NCBI GenBank assembly: GCA_030159235.1
Contig: BSBG01000001.1
Location: 186,001 to 250,000 of the forward strand
Source: Bacillus safensis
GTDB lineage: Bacteria; Bacillota; Bacilli; Bacillales; Bacillaceae
Length of the DNA stretch: 64,000 nt
Reading direction: 5' to 3'
This document shows, piece by piece, positions 20,860-29,516 of the stretch (position 1 is its first letter; each line of letters starts with the position of its first letter). The notes below the pieces were generated by a model, which ran no database searches, had not been told where the DNA came from, and saw only the letters and a program-made list of their open reading frames with translations. The translations under genes and the position numbers were made by a program.

Positions 20860-21492
20860 TTATTTTTCTAGCAATTCCTTCAGGCGGGCTTCAAGCTTTT
20901 CAGCCGTCATCGCACCTCCGCCCAGGCTGAAGTATTCATCACCTTTTTTTAATAAAAGTGTAGGGTAGCCATTCACATGAAGTTGATGAACCTTTGCAAA
21001 GTCAGCATACGCATCATTGATCGCTTCTTTTGTTTTCATGCGTTCAATGACTGCGTCAGGATCAAGATGATGCGCCAAGGCGATGTCCCGATACGTTTCT
21101 TCATTACTCAGACTTTTTCCATCTTGATAAAAAGCCCTTTGCATTGATGAAGCCAAGTACAATGCATGCTCTGGTGCGATGAATTTTAATGCTGAAAACC
21201 CAATGGCCGCAGCCTCAGAGTCTAAAAGAAACGTTCCGTTTGCTAGCAGCTCCTGATAACGTTCACCAAATTCGACTCCAGTCAGCTGACTAATACGCTG
21301 ATTTGCTTCTGGGATGTGTGGATAGTCCTTTATGGGAAGACTTCTTTCTCCTACAAATAAACCGCCCGACACAAGTGTTAGTGATATCTCCGGATGACTT
21401 TCATGCAAAGTGCGGATACTGTTTGAAAATCCGTAACACCAGCCACAATATGCATCCCATACATAGATGAAAGACAATTCTTGCTCATTCAT
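20860..21492 (-). CDS. DsbA-family thioredoxin-fold protein with CGWC site
   Basis: 210 aa, no signal peptide, so cytoplasmic. Active-site motif CGWC (residues 16-19 in WDAYCGWCYGF) and a helical insertion typical of the DsbA/FrnE-like family; the cis-proline region reads VNGYPTLLL. Likely a thiol-disulfide or protein-disulfide oxidoreductase; whether reductive or oxidative is not readable. It lies 28 bp after the NAD(P)-binding oxidoreductase and probably shares its transcript and its Rrf2-type operator. It is absent from this locus in B. subtilis as I recall it. Confidence 0.8.
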   Translation of the reverse strand: MNEQELSFIYVWDAYCGWCYGFSNSIRTLHESHPEISLTLVSGGLFVGERSLPIKDYPHIPEANQRISQLTGVEFGERYQELLANGTFLLDSEAAAIGFSALKFIAPEHALYLASSMQRAFYQDGKSLSNEETYRDIALAHHLDPDAVIERMKTKEAINDAYADFAKVHQLHVNGYPTLLLKKGDEYFSLGGGAMTAEKLEARLKELLEK

Positions 21493-21520
21493 ACGTTAGA
21501 CTCCCTATTTATCATTTTTC

Positions 21521-22162
21521 TTATTCTGCTTCAGATACAACGGTAAAACGTTCGCCAACATGAGCTGCCTGCTCCACTTCATCAACCAGTGCAACAGCGT
21601 AGTCAGCATAGCTCACATAGCTGTCCCCTTTAGAATTGACAATCAGATGGTCCTTCCCTTTCACGTAAGAACCTGTACGTTTGCCAGCTGGATGAAAGAA
21701 TGCAGCTGGGCTGAGGAAGGTCCATTTTAACCCCTTGGTCTGTTGAAGATCCTTTAGGTTTTCTCCTTGCTGTGAAGCCGTAGCGACATACTCCTTAGGA
21801 AAATCTGGTGTATCCACAAGTCTTGTTGTTTTCGCCTCATCTACAAATAGACTTCCTGCTCCGCCCACAACGATGAAACGAGTCTCAGGTAGCTCTTTTA
21901 AAATATCAATCAGTTTTTTTCCTGCTTCTACGTGAAGATGCTCTTTTCCGGCAGGTGCGCCAAATGCATTTACAATGACATCAAAGCCTTTAATGTCTTC
22001 TGCTTCCAAGTGAAACACGTCCTTCTCAAGAACAGCTAGTGATGAATCTGTCACCTTTTGTGCATCTCGGACGATCGCTGTTACTTCAAGTCCTCTTGAT
22101 TGAGCCTCTTTTGCAATTTCCTGTCCAGCTTTACCTGTTGCGCCAATGATTCCAATTTTCAT
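21521..22162 (-). CDS. NAD(P)-binding oxidoreductase (NmrA/YwnB-like)
   Basis: 213-aa atypical short-chain dehydrogenase with N-terminal nucleotide site IGIIGATGKAGQEI and later VVGGAGSLFVDE. No Tyr-x-x-x-Lys pair of classical SDRs is obvious. B. subtilis YwnB is similar and is also found beside an Rrf2 gene (ywnA). AGGAGG precedes the start. An inverted repeat TGTAAC-N7-GTTACA lies 44 bp upstream. Substrate unknown. Confidence 0.8.
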   Translation of the reverse strand: MKIGIIGATGKAGQEIAKEAQSRGLEVTAIVRDAQKVTDSSLAVLEKDVFHLEAEDIKGFDVIVNAFGAPAGKEHLHVEAGKKLIDILKELPETRFIVVGGAGSLFVDEAKTTRLVDTPDFPKEYVATASQQGENLKDLQQTKGLKWTFLSPAAFFHPAGKRTGSYVKGKDHLIVNSKGDSYVSYADYAVALVDEVEQAAHVGERFTVVSEAE

Positions 22163-22205
22163 GGTAATTCCTCCTGTAATGTGGTTTTATGCTGATAAAG
22201 AAAGA

Positions 22206-22224
22206 TGTAACCGATATAGTTACA
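22206..22224 (-). promoter_or_regulatory. Operator 1 for the Rrf2 regulator
   Basis: Inverted repeat TGTAAC-N7-GTTACA between the Rrf2 gene and the oxidoreductase. On the minus strand a -10-like TATATC sits in its centre. It shares its arms and an adjacent ACAACAGAGGT with operator 2. Confidence 0.7.
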
Positions 22225-22249
22225 ACAGAGGTAAAAAAAATTGAATAGA

Positions 22250-22678
22250 TCATCCAATTTTTTTGATTAACACATGCGTTAGTTCACTTAACTTGATCTC
22301 AGCAAGCACTTGCTCCATCGCACTTTGAGCGCGGCATAAAATTAATTCAAGCACCGCTTGAATATTTGCACCGATTGGACAGTCAGGATTTGGGCTTTCA
22401 TGAATTTGAAACAATTCTCCCTCATCTACGACTTCAACCGCTTTATACACATCGAGCAGTGTGATGTCGTCTTCACTGCGGTTCAGCTGAGAACCACCTT
22501 TGCCAAGACTCGTTGAGATTAGGCCTGCTTTTTTTAATTTACTCATAATACGGCGGATGACCACTGGGTTTGTATTCACACTGCCCGCGATATCCTCCGA
22601 TGTCTGTAAAGATCCTTTTTCAAGTGATAGCAAGGCCAGAATATGGACAGCGACAGTAAATCTGCTGCTGATTTTCAT
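22250..22678 (-). CDS. Rrf2-family transcriptional regulator (YwnA-like)
   Basis: 142-aa winged-helix protein. N-terminal RFTVAVHILALLSLEKG, recognition region NTNPVVIRRIMSKLKKAGLI and wing SLGKGGSQL are typical of Rrf2. Only two cysteines (DCPIG and ILCRAQ), so it lacks the three-Cys Fe-S cluster set of IscR/NsrR. Such members (YwnA, CymR, SaiR type) sense small molecules or redox through other means. Two near-identical operators flank it, one over its own -10, so it is probably an autorepressor that also represses the two downstream genes. Confidence 0.85.
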   Translation of the reverse strand: MKISSRFTVAVHILALLSLEKGSLQTSEDIAGSVNTNPVVIRRIMSKLKKAGLISTSLGKGGSQLNRSEDDITLLDVYKAVEVVDEGELFQIHESPNPDCPIGANIQAVLELILCRAQSAMEQVLAEIKLSELTHVLIKKIG

Positions 22679-22694
22679 GTTTCCTCACCTCTGT

Positions 22695-22731
22695 TGTAAT
22701 CATTATAGTTACACCTATGGCACATTGTCAA
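22695..22731 (-). promoter_or_regulatory. Rrf2 gene promoter with operator 2
   Basis: Minus strand TTGACA (22726-22731), 18-base spacer, TATAAT (22702-22707). The operator TGTAAC-N7-ATTACA (22695-22713) covers the -10. The -35 starts 2 bp after the T-run of the yvoF terminator. Confidence 0.8.
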
Positions 22732-22764
22732 CAAAAAAGTCTGCCGAGCTACTCAGCAGACGTA
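22732..22764 (-). terminator. Terminator of the hprK-lgt-yvoD-ppaX-yvoF operon
   Basis: Minus strand GTCTGCTGAG, three-base loop, CTCGGCAGAC, six T. The yvoF stop (22749-22751) is the loop. Confidence 0.85.
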
Positions 22765-23267
22765 GATTGACGTGCTTCCATTTCTTCTTTCGTATAAATC
22801 ATGCGCATTGGATTTCCTCCAACAAATGAGCCCGCTGGAACATTCTTATGAACAAGTGTACCAGCCGATACGATCGCCCCATCTCCAATGGTCACACCAG
22901 GTAAAATAGTTGAATTAGCTCCAATTAAGACTTCATCACCAATATAGACTTCCCCAAGTCTATACTCTTTAATCAAATACTCATGGGACAGGATGGTCGT
23001 GTTATAGCCAATCACACTATTTCGACCAACCGTGATTTTCTCAGGAAACATAAGATCCACCATCACCATAAGGGCAAACGCCGTATCCTCACCGACCTTC
23101 ATACGAAGAAAGGTTCGGTATATCCAATTTTTCATTCCCATAAATGGTGTGTATCGTGCCAATTGAATAAAGATAAAGTTTTTCACCACTTTGAAAAAGG
23201 GGACCGTCCGATAGACTTGTCTTAGCGAATTGACTCCTTTTACAGGATAACGATCTGTTTTTCTCAA
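22749..23267 (-). CDS. yvoF: Hexapeptide-repeat acetyltransferase YvoF
   Basis: 172 aa from a TTG at 23267 (LRKTDRYPV) with TTGGAG nine bases upstream; this equals the length I recall for B. subtilis YvoF. The left-handed beta-helix repeats are clear from about residue 85 (ITVGRNSVIGYN, VLIGANSTILPGVTIGDGAIVSAG). Likely acyl-CoA-dependent O-acetyltransferase; acceptor unknown. The start follows the ppaX stop by one base, and the end lies inside the operon terminator. Confidence 0.88.
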   Translation of the reverse strand: MRKTDRYPVKGVNSLRQVYRTVPFFKVVKNFIFIQLARYTPFMGMKNWIYRTFLRMKVGEDTAFALMVMVDLMFPEKITVGRNSVIGYNTTILSHEYLIKEYRLGEVYIGDEVLIGANSTILPGVTIGDGAIVSAGTLVHKNVPAGSFVGGNPMRMIYTKEEMEARQSTSAE

Positions 23268-23268
23268 C

Positions 23269-23919
23269 TTAATCAGCTCCAACAATCGCTAGGAGATCAC
23301 TCATTTTCTTCAGCATAAAATCAGGACGATGCTTTAAAAGGGCCTCTTCTCCCTTAATAGACCAAGCAACACCTGCTGTTTTTGTCCCTGCCGCTTGACC
23401 AGACAAAATGTCGTGATAATTATCGCCGACCATCACCGCTTCATGCGGATCACTGCCAAGCTTTGATAATGCCAGCTGGACAGGTTCCGGATGCGGTTTC
23501 TCATTTTGTACATCATCAAGCGTCACAATTACCTCAAAAAACGGCTCTAAACCAGTCAGCTTCAATCCCATTAAAACGGTATCTCGTATCTTCGTTGTGA
23601 CAATACCAAGCTTAAATCCACGATCCTGCAGAACTTTCAAGGTGTCTAAAACAGTTTCATATTCAGTCACAAGCAGATCATGCTGTTCATGATTAAACGA
23701 CCGGTACATTTGAATCATATCATCCGTCAAATCAGGGTCCATCGCAGAAAATGTATCAAACAATGACGGGCCAATGAAATGAAGGATATCTTCACGGCTG
23801 TACTGACCAGGATAATAATGATCCAGCGTATGCTGGAATGAAGCAATAATTAATTCATTTGTATTGATTAATGTACCATCTAAATCAAAGAGCACTGTGT
23901 TGATCGTTGAGTCGTTCAT
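23269..23919 (-). CDS. ppaX: Pyrophosphatase PpaX (HAD superfamily)
   Basis: 216-aa HAD phosphatase with nucleophile Asp12 and acid Asp14 in LFDLDGTL, plus VTTK, and the final aspartates in VGDNYHDI. In B. subtilis it hydrolyses pyrophosphate released when HprK dephosphorylates Ser46-P of HPr/Crh. Its operon with hprK supports this role. Overlaps yvoD by 4 bp. Confidence 0.93.
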   Translation of the reverse strand: MNDSTINTVLFDLDGTLINTNELIIASFQHTLDHYYPGQYSREDILHFIGPSLFDTFSAMDPDLTDDMIQMYRSFNHEQHDLLVTEYETVLDTLKVLQDRGFKLGIVTTKIRDTVLMGLKLTGLEPFFEVIVTLDDVQNEKPHPEPVQLALSKLGSDPHEAVMVGDNYHDILSGQAAGTKTAGVAWSIKGEEALLKHRPDFMLKKMSDLLAIVGAD

Positions 23920-24860
23920 ATGGCTTCCTTTCTAACAGCTGCATGTTCCCGCTTCCGCCAAATATAGCTAATGGCAGCTGTCAATAAAATCGCAGAAATC
24001 AGGCGGATGATGAGAAGCGGCCACACTGGAATTCCAAGCGGAATAAAAATCAGCGTATCTTCGACCACCGCATGACAGGCAACTAGAAAAATGAAGGCGA
24101 GAGTTAGATCCTTTTTACTCACACCGTCCTCTTCCACTGCCTTCATCATTACGCCGGCTCCGTACGCTAGACCAATCGTCAATCCAGCCACCATCGTCAT
24201 AGACGTATTTTCTTTCATTCCAAGCATTCTAGTAAAAGGGGACAGCCATTTAGACAACGTATGGAGCCATCCTAAATCTCTCATGAATTGAATGATGATC
24301 ATAAGAGGAATGACGATACAGGCGAGCTGGAGTACACCGAGTACGGCTTTTTGTAAAGCGAGAAGGATGATCATGTGCCAGCTAGAAGGCACATCAGCCG
24401 CTTGAGCTGCCGTCAGTAAACCGTATTGTGCCGGCTCCTCGCCTCCTTGCCAAACGAGATGAATGACAATAGCTGAAATAACAGCAAGACTGATTCTGAC
24501 TAACAAAATCACAGACACTCTCAGTCCAACCTTTGCTGCCACTGTCGATTCAATGATCAGGTTATGGCAAAAGGACAGCATCACTGCCAAAATAAACACT
24601 TCCTTCACAGGAAGCTCTAATGTCAAAATGGCTGCAATACCCGCATATAAGTTCAACATATTTCCTAACACAAGCGGAATAGCCGCTTCTCCTGAAAGAC
24701 CAAACAACCCCATAAATGGCCGTATGAATTGGATGACCCAATCCATTACAGGCGTATGCTGCAAGATACTGACGAGAATGGTAACTGGAAAGATGACTTT
24801 TCCAAGTGTCCATGTTGTCGATAGCCCTGCTTTCAAGCCGTTTTTCCATGTCTCTCCCAT
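23916..24860 (-). CDS. yvoD: YvoD, nucleoside-recognition/Gate-domain membrane protein
   Basis: 314-aa integral membrane protein with about eight hydrophobic segments and two related halves of the Gate (nucleoside recognition) family, also seen in spore maturation proteins SpmA/SpmB. The substrate is unknown. It sits between lgt and ppaX in the conserved order, 19 bp after lgt and overlapping ppaX by ATGA. Confidence 0.85.
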   Translation of the reverse strand: MGETWKNGLKAGLSTTWTLGKVIFPVTILVSILQHTPVMDWVIQFIRPFMGLFGLSGEAAIPLVLGNMLNLYAGIAAILTLELPVKEVFILAVMLSFCHNLIIESTVAAKVGLRVSVILLVRISLAVISAIVIHLVWQGGEEPAQYGLLTAAQAADVPSSWHMIILLALQKAVLGVLQLACIVIPLMIIIQFMRDLGWLHTLSKWLSPFTRMLGMKENTSMTMVAGLTIGLAYGAGVMMKAVEEDGVSKKDLTLAFIFLVACHAVVEDTLIFIPLGIPVWPLLIIRLISAILLTAAISYIWRKREHAAVRKEAI

Positions 24861-24879
24861 CTCTTCTGATCCCCCCTGC

Positions 24880-25704
24880 TTAATTCGATGAGTTGTTCTC
24901 TTTATACAGAATTGATGCGTGTCCTTTCATTCTTCTATAGAAAATCAATAGAATAGCCACTGCAAATATCGCAATCGAAATCATCTGTGCGATTCGAAGA
25001 TGCTCTGTCAGCATTAAGCTGTCTGTTCTCATGCCTTCAATGAAGAAACGACCGATTGAGTACCAAATTAAATAAGACAAGAAGATTTCGCCTCTGCGCA
25101 TCGAAGTTCTGCGTAATAAAATTAATATCACAACACCGGCAAGATTCCATAATGATTCGTATAAGAACGTTGGGTGATAATAGGCACCATCAATATACAT
25201 CTGATTAATGATAAACTCAGGCAGATGCAAATTTTCTAAAAAGGCTCTTGAAACCGCCTCACCGTGGGCTTCTTGGTTAATAAAGTTCCCCCAGCGTCCA
25301 ATTGCCTGCGCTAGTAAAATACTAGGTGCTGCTACATCAGCTATTTTCCAAAAGGACACCTTTTTCACTTTTGTAAATACGATGGCTGTCAGCACGGCAC
25401 CGATCAGCCCGCCATGAATTGCAATTCCGCCATGCCAAGTCTTAATGATTTCATTTGGGTGCTGCAGATAGTAATCCCATTCGAAGGATACATAATAAAT
25501 CCGTGCACAAATAATCGCTATTGGAATAGCAAATAAGATTAAGTCAATAAACGTATCTTTATTAATTCCTCTTTTTTCACATTCTCTCAGTGCGAGCCAG
25601 AGTCCAAGCAAGGTTCCGAACCCAATAATCACACCATACCAATGAACCGAAATAGGTCCGAGCTGTAAAGCAATCGGATCAATTGGCTGAATTGCTTCGT
25701 TCAT
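24880..25704 (-). CDS. lgt: Prolipoprotein diacylglyceryl transferase
   Basis: Transfers diacylglyceryl from phosphatidylglycerol to the lipobox cysteine of prolipoproteins, the first step of lipoprotein maturation; integral membrane, 274 aa. Signature segments [13 protein letters not shown] and [16 protein letters not shown] are present. It follows hprK by 11 bp. Lipoprotein substrates in this window include CccB and the beta-propeller protein at 46629. Confidence 0.95.
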   Translation of the reverse strand: MNEAIQPIDPIALQLGPISVHWYGVIIGFGTLLGLWLALRECEKRGINKDTFIDLILFAIPIAIICARIYYVSFEWDYYLQHPNEIIKTWHGGIAIHGGLIGAVLTAIVFTKVKKVSFWKIADVAAPSILLAQAIGRWGNFINQEAHGEAVSRAFLENLHLPEFIINQMYIDGAYYHPTFLYESLWNLAGVVILILLRRTSMRRGEIFLSYLIWYSIGRFFIEGMRTDSLMLTEHLRIAQMISIAIFAVAILLIFYRRMKGHASILYKENNSSN

Positions 25705-25715
25705 ATAGACAACTC

Positions 25716-26648
25716 CTATTCATCCTGCCCATTGTCTTCAATGACATCGGCAAGTTTACTTGTAAATTGTTCCGCTGCATTATGTCCCATTCGTTTCAAC
25801 CTGAAGTTCATCGCAGCAACCTCAATGATGACCGCTAAGTTTCGTCCTGGCCGTACCGGGATGGTCAGCTTCGGTACATCTGTATCGATGATTCGCATTT
25901 TCTCTTCTTCAAGTCCTAAACGATCATACTGCTTGCCTTGTTCCCAAAGCTCAAGGTTCATCACAATCGTAATTCTCTTATAGCTTCTGACAGCGCCTGC
26001 TCCAAATAAGGTCATCACATTAATAATGCCTAATCCACGGATTTCTAATAGATGTTCAATCAGCTCTGGTGCGCTCCCGACTAACGTATCCTGATCCTCT
26101 TGACGGATTTCCACGCAATCGTCTGCGACCAGCCTGTGTCCCCTCTTCACTAGTTCTAAGGCTGTTTCACTTTTTCCTACTCCGCTTTTCCCAATTAACA
26201 AAACACCTACACCATATACATCGACGAGCACACCATGAATAGCGGTCGTTGGTGCAAGCTTACTTTCTAAAAAGTTGGTCAATCGACTCGAAAGCCTTGT
26301 TGTTTTAAGGTTTGATCGTAAAACGGGCACGCCATTTTCATTTGAAGCTTCAATTAATTCCTTCGGCACATCACGATCTCGCGACAATATAATCGCAGGG
26401 GTAATGTCTGTACAAAGAGAGATCATTCTCTGCTTTCGTTCGCGCTCTGGGAGCTGTTCAAAAAAAGAAAGCTCAGTTTTCCCTAAAAGTTGAACTCTTT
26501 CTTTTGGGTAATATGTAAAATAACCAGCCATTTCAATACCTGGTCTGGAAAGATCACTAATTGTAATGGGACGATTAATCCCTTCTTCCCCACTTACCAG
26601 TTCAAGATGAAATTGTTCCATTATGTCCTTCGTACGAACTTTCGGCAC
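25716..26648 (-). CDS. hprK: HPr kinase/phosphorylase
   Basis: Bifunctional ATP/PPi-dependent kinase and phosphorylase acting on Ser46 of HPr and Crh. Started at a GTG at 26648 with AAAGGAGG eight bases upstream, giving 310 aa, the B. subtilis length. Walker [16 protein letters not shown] and the HprK signature [10 protein letters not shown] are intact. The N-terminal domain includes [13 protein letters not shown]. First gene of the operon. Confidence 0.96.
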   Translation of the reverse strand: MPKVRTKDIMEQFHLELVSGEEGINRPITISDLSRPGIEMAGYFTYYPKERVQLLGKTELSFFEQLPERERKQRMISLCTDITPAIILSRDRDVPKELIEASNENGVPVLRSNLKTTRLSSRLTNFLESKLAPTTAIHGVLVDVYGVGVLLIGKSGVGKSETALELVKRGHRLVADDCVEIRQEDQDTLVGSAPELIEHLLEIRGLGIINVMTLFGAGAVRSYKRITIVMNLELWEQGKQYDRLGLEEEKMRIIDTDVPKLTIPVRPGRNLAVIIEVAAMNFRLKRMGHNAAEQFTSKLADVIEDNGQDE

Positions 26649-26692
26649 GCTTCTTCCTCCTTTTATCACAGACGATTCAGAAATACAGCTCT

Positions 26693-26720
26693 ATTTTATC
26701 ACTTTCAATGATGAACCCAA
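26693..26720 (-). promoter_or_regulatory. Candidate hprK promoter
   Basis: Minus strand TTGGGT (26715-26720), 16-base spacer, TAAAAT (26693-26698). Confidence 0.5.
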
Positions 26721-26760
26721 AACAGTATTTTATCCTGATCCTGTTTCACCGCCTTTTCCG

Positions 26761-26776
26761 GTATAGACAACTATAC
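26761..26776 (+). promoter_or_regulatory. NagR operator (dre-type) upstream of nagA
   Basis: Perfect palindrome GTATAG-ACAA-CTATAC, 49 bp ahead of nagA. It resembles the GGTATAGA core of known NagR/YvoA sites and suits a GntR/HutC dimer. The regulator gene is third in the same operon. Confidence 0.75.
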
Positions 26777-26825
26777 TTTTAAAAAGTAAACTTATGTTAT
26801 AGATAACGAATAAGGGGGCTCAAAC

Positions 26826-28016
26826 ATGAGCAGTTCTTTATTACTCTCCAATATTCATATTGTGACAAAGACAAAGATCATTGAAAACGGTTTTGTCGGT
26901 TTACGCGATGGCAAGATTGACTATATTTCAACATCACCACCGACAGGAAATTATGAAAAAGTATATATTTCCCGGGAAAACTTTTATTTACTTCCCGGAA
27001 TGATTGATATTCACATCCATGGTGGATATGGTGCAGACATGATGGATGCGACATCAGAAGCGATGAATACACTCGCTGACAATTTACCTTCAGAAGGAAC
27101 GACAAGTTTTTTAGCGACAACCATCACGCAAAACCATCAAGAGATTGAGCAGGCACTTAAAAATGTCGCTCAGTGGAAACAAAGAAATGAAGAACAGGCA
27201 GGAAGTCAGGCACAATGTCTAGGAATCCACCTCGAAGGTCCATTTATTTCTAAAGATAAAGCAGGGGCACAGCCTGTTCAATGGATTAAACAGCCCGACA
27301 TCTCGCTTTTTAAAAAATGGCTGGATGCAGCTGAACAGCTCATTCGAATTGTCACGTTTGCACCTGAGGAAGACAATGATTTTGCTTTTCTTTCCCTGCT
27401 ACAGGAAAAGAACATCATCCCTTCTATTGGACACACGAATGCTCGTCATGACATGATTCAATTAGCAGCTAAGCATGGCGCACAACATGTGACGCATCTT
27501 TACAATGCTATGAGCTCGTTTCAACATCGGGAACCGAACGCTGTCGGTGCTGCTCTTACGAACGAGAACCTTCATACTGAGCTGATCACAGATGGGATTC
27601 ACTCCCATCCTCTTTCCATTCGGCTTGCGTATTTGGCAAAAGGAAGTGATCGTTTGATCATGATCACAGACTCAATGCGTGCAAAAGGGCTCGGAAATGG
27701 AATGTATGAATTCGGCGGTCAGACTGTCACAGTCAGCGGGGAAAAAGCCTTGCTTTCCGATGGAACACTTGCAGGATCGATCTTGCGAATGAAAGATGGG
27801 GTCAAACGAATGAAACAGATCACAGATTGTGAGTGGACAGAGATTGCAAAGATGACCTCAACCAATGCAGCCACTCAGCTAGGTCTAGACCAACAGCTAG
27901 GTTCGATCGATGTTGGAAAACTAGCAGATTTGGTGATTTGGGATGAATCTGGTGAACTGATGATGACGATCTGCCGTGGACAAATCGTCTTTGAAAAAAA
28001 GGGGGCCAATCACTGA
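26826..28016 (+). CDS. nagA: N-acetylglucosamine-6-phosphate deacetylase
   Basis: Amidohydrolase that removes acetate from GlcNAc-6-P, 396 aa. Metal and substrate motifs: GMIDIHIHGGYGADMMD near 60, HLEGPFIS, SIGHTNA, HVTHLYNAMSSFQHREP and ITDSMRAKG. RBS AAGGGGG. Its stop overlaps the nagB start by one base (TGATG). Feeds GlcN-6-P to NagB for catabolism or to wall synthesis. Confidence 0.95.
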   Translation: MSSSLLLSNIHIVTKTKIIENGFVGLRDGKIDYISTSPPTGNYEKVYISRENFYLLPGMIDIHIHGGYGADMMDATSEAMNTLADNLPSEGTTSFLATTITQNHQEIEQALKNVAQWKQRNEEQAGSQAQCLGIHLEGPFISKDKAGAQPVQWIKQPDISLFKKWLDAAEQLIRIVTFAPEEDNDFAFLSLLQEKNIIPSIGHTNARHDMIQLAAKHGAQHVTHLYNAMSSFQHREPNAVGAALTNENLHTELITDGIHSHPLSIRLAYLAKGSDRLIMITDSMRAKGLGNGMYEFGGQTVTVSGEKALLSDGTLAGSILRMKDGVKRMKQITDCEWTEIAKMTSTNAATQLGLDQQLGSIDVGKLADLVIWDESGELMMTICRGQIVFEKKGANH

Positions 28017-28741
28017 TGAACATCATGGAATTTGAAAATAAAGATCAATTAGGAAAAGAAGCCGCTGCCATTATTGCACATACAATTGCTGCTAAACCAG
28101 ATGCTGTACTCGGCCTAGCAACGGGCGGTACACCGATTGATACTTACGAAGAATTAATACAACTTCATCAAGCGCATCAATTGTCTTTCAAGCAAACAAA
28201 AACAGTCAATCTAGACGAATATGCAGGACTTGATCCAAATCATGAAAATAGTTATATGACCTATATGAAACGCCACTTATTTGATCATATTGATCTTCCA
28301 AAGGATCAGTATTTCCTTCCAAATGGTGCCGCAGCTCATTTAGAAAAAGAATGCTTAAGATATGATCAGCTCATTCAAGATGTAGGCGGCATCGACCTTC
28401 AGCTTCTTGGAATCGGTCAAAATGGTCATATCGGTTTTAACGAACCTGGTACCCCATTTAACTCAAAGACTCATGTCGTGCAATTAGATGAAAACACAAG
28501 ACAGGCCAATGCAAGATACTTTTCTTCTATTGATGAGGTACCTACACATGCCATCACCATGGGAATTACGAGCATTCTTTCAAGTAAAAAAATTCTCCTT
28601 CTTGCTTCAGGAAAATCAAAAGCGAAAGTGATACAATATTTAGAACAGACAGAGATTCACCCAGACTTCCCAGCATCTGCACTGAAACTTCATGAAGATG
28701 TCACGATTTTAGTTGATCGAGAAGCTGGTTCACTACGCTAA
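28016..28741 (+). CDS. nagB: Glucosamine-6-phosphate deaminase
   Basis: Converts GlcN-6-P to fructose-6-P and ammonia, 241 aa. Conserved LGLATGGTPIDTYEEL, VNLDEYAGL and GIGQNGHIGFNEPG are visible. Coupled to nagA through the TGATG overlap; ends 18 bp before nagR. Confidence 0.95.
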   Translation: MNIMEFENKDQLGKEAAAIIAHTIAAKPDAVLGLATGGTPIDTYEELIQLHQAHQLSFKQTKTVNLDEYAGLDPNHENSYMTYMKRHLFDHIDLPKDQYFLPNGAAAHLEKECLRYDQLIQDVGGIDLQLLGIGQNGHIGFNEPGTPFNSKTHVVQLDENTRQANARYFSSIDEVPTHAITMGITSILSSKKILLLASGKSKAKVIQYLEQTEIHPDFPASALKLHEDVTILVDREAGSLR

Positions 28742-28759
28742 ACACGAGAGGATTTTCAC

Positions 28760-29485
28760 ATGTTTATTGATAAGCAGTCACCTATCCCGATGTACCATCA
28801 GATTATGGAGAACTTGAAAAAACAGATTGAGGATGGAACATTAGCACCTGATGCACTCATTCCTTCTGAAAGAGAATATGCCGAACGCTTTGGTATTAGT
28901 CGAATGACTGTCAGACAAGCCTTATCGAACCTTGTGAACGAAGGATATTTGTATCGCCAAAAAGGAAAAGGCACCTTTGTTAACCGAAAAAAATTTGAAC
29001 AGCCGCTTCAAGGCTTAACAAGCTTCACCGAGGATATGCGCCAGCGTGGGCTCAAATCTTCAAGCCAGCTGATTGACTTCAAAAAAACCGCATGTCCAGA
29101 GTACTTGCTGCAAGTCTTACAACTGTCCAATAGCGATGCAGTATTTGAACTAAAACGGATCCGCCTTGCCAATGATGAACCGATGGCGATTGAAACAAGC
29201 TATATACCTGAAAGGTTTGCAGGAGATTTAACAAAGGAACATTTAACTGGCTCTTTATATGAATATATAGAAACTTACACTGGCCTTGCAATTGCTCATG
29301 CAAAACAGGAGCTTGAAGCCAATGTTGCCTCAAAGGAAGAAGCACACGTGCTATCTATTTCAACAGGCGATCCTGTGCTCTCAATAGCAAGAACAACTTT
29401 TTTTCAACAAGATATTCCATTTGAGCATGTGCTTTCCGTTTATAGAGGGGATCGTTACAAGCTCATTCATACAATGGAAAGATAA
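28760..29485 (+). CDS. nagR: GntR/HutC-family repressor NagR (YvoA)
   Basis: 241 aa: N-terminal winged helix (IPSEREYAERFGISRMTVRQ), C-terminal UTRA ligand domain from about residue 90. The B. subtilis counterpart binds GlcN-6-P or GlcNAc-6-P and releases nagAB and nagP. The operator at 26761 suits it. Third gene of nagA-nagB-nagR. Confidence 0.92.
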   Translation: MFIDKQSPIPMYHQIMENLKKQIEDGTLAPDALIPSEREYAERFGISRMTVRQALSNLVNEGYLYRQKGKGTFVNRKKFEQPLQGLTSFTEDMRQRGLKSSSQLIDFKKTACPEYLLQVLQLSNSDAVFELKRIRLANDEPMAIETSYIPERFAGDLTKEHLTGSLYEYIETYTGLAIAHAKQELEANVASKEEAHVLSISTGDPVLSIARTTFFQQDIPFEHVLSVYRGDRYKLIHTMER

Positions 29486-29516
29486 ACAGTGCCCCTGACA
29501 CGGAGCACTGTTTTTT
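29485..29516 (+). terminator. Terminator of nagABR
   Basis: AACAGTGC (29485-29492), 12-base loop, GCACTGTT (29505-29512), T-run to 29516. The yvnB stop (29515-29517) lies in the T-run. Confidence 0.82.
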
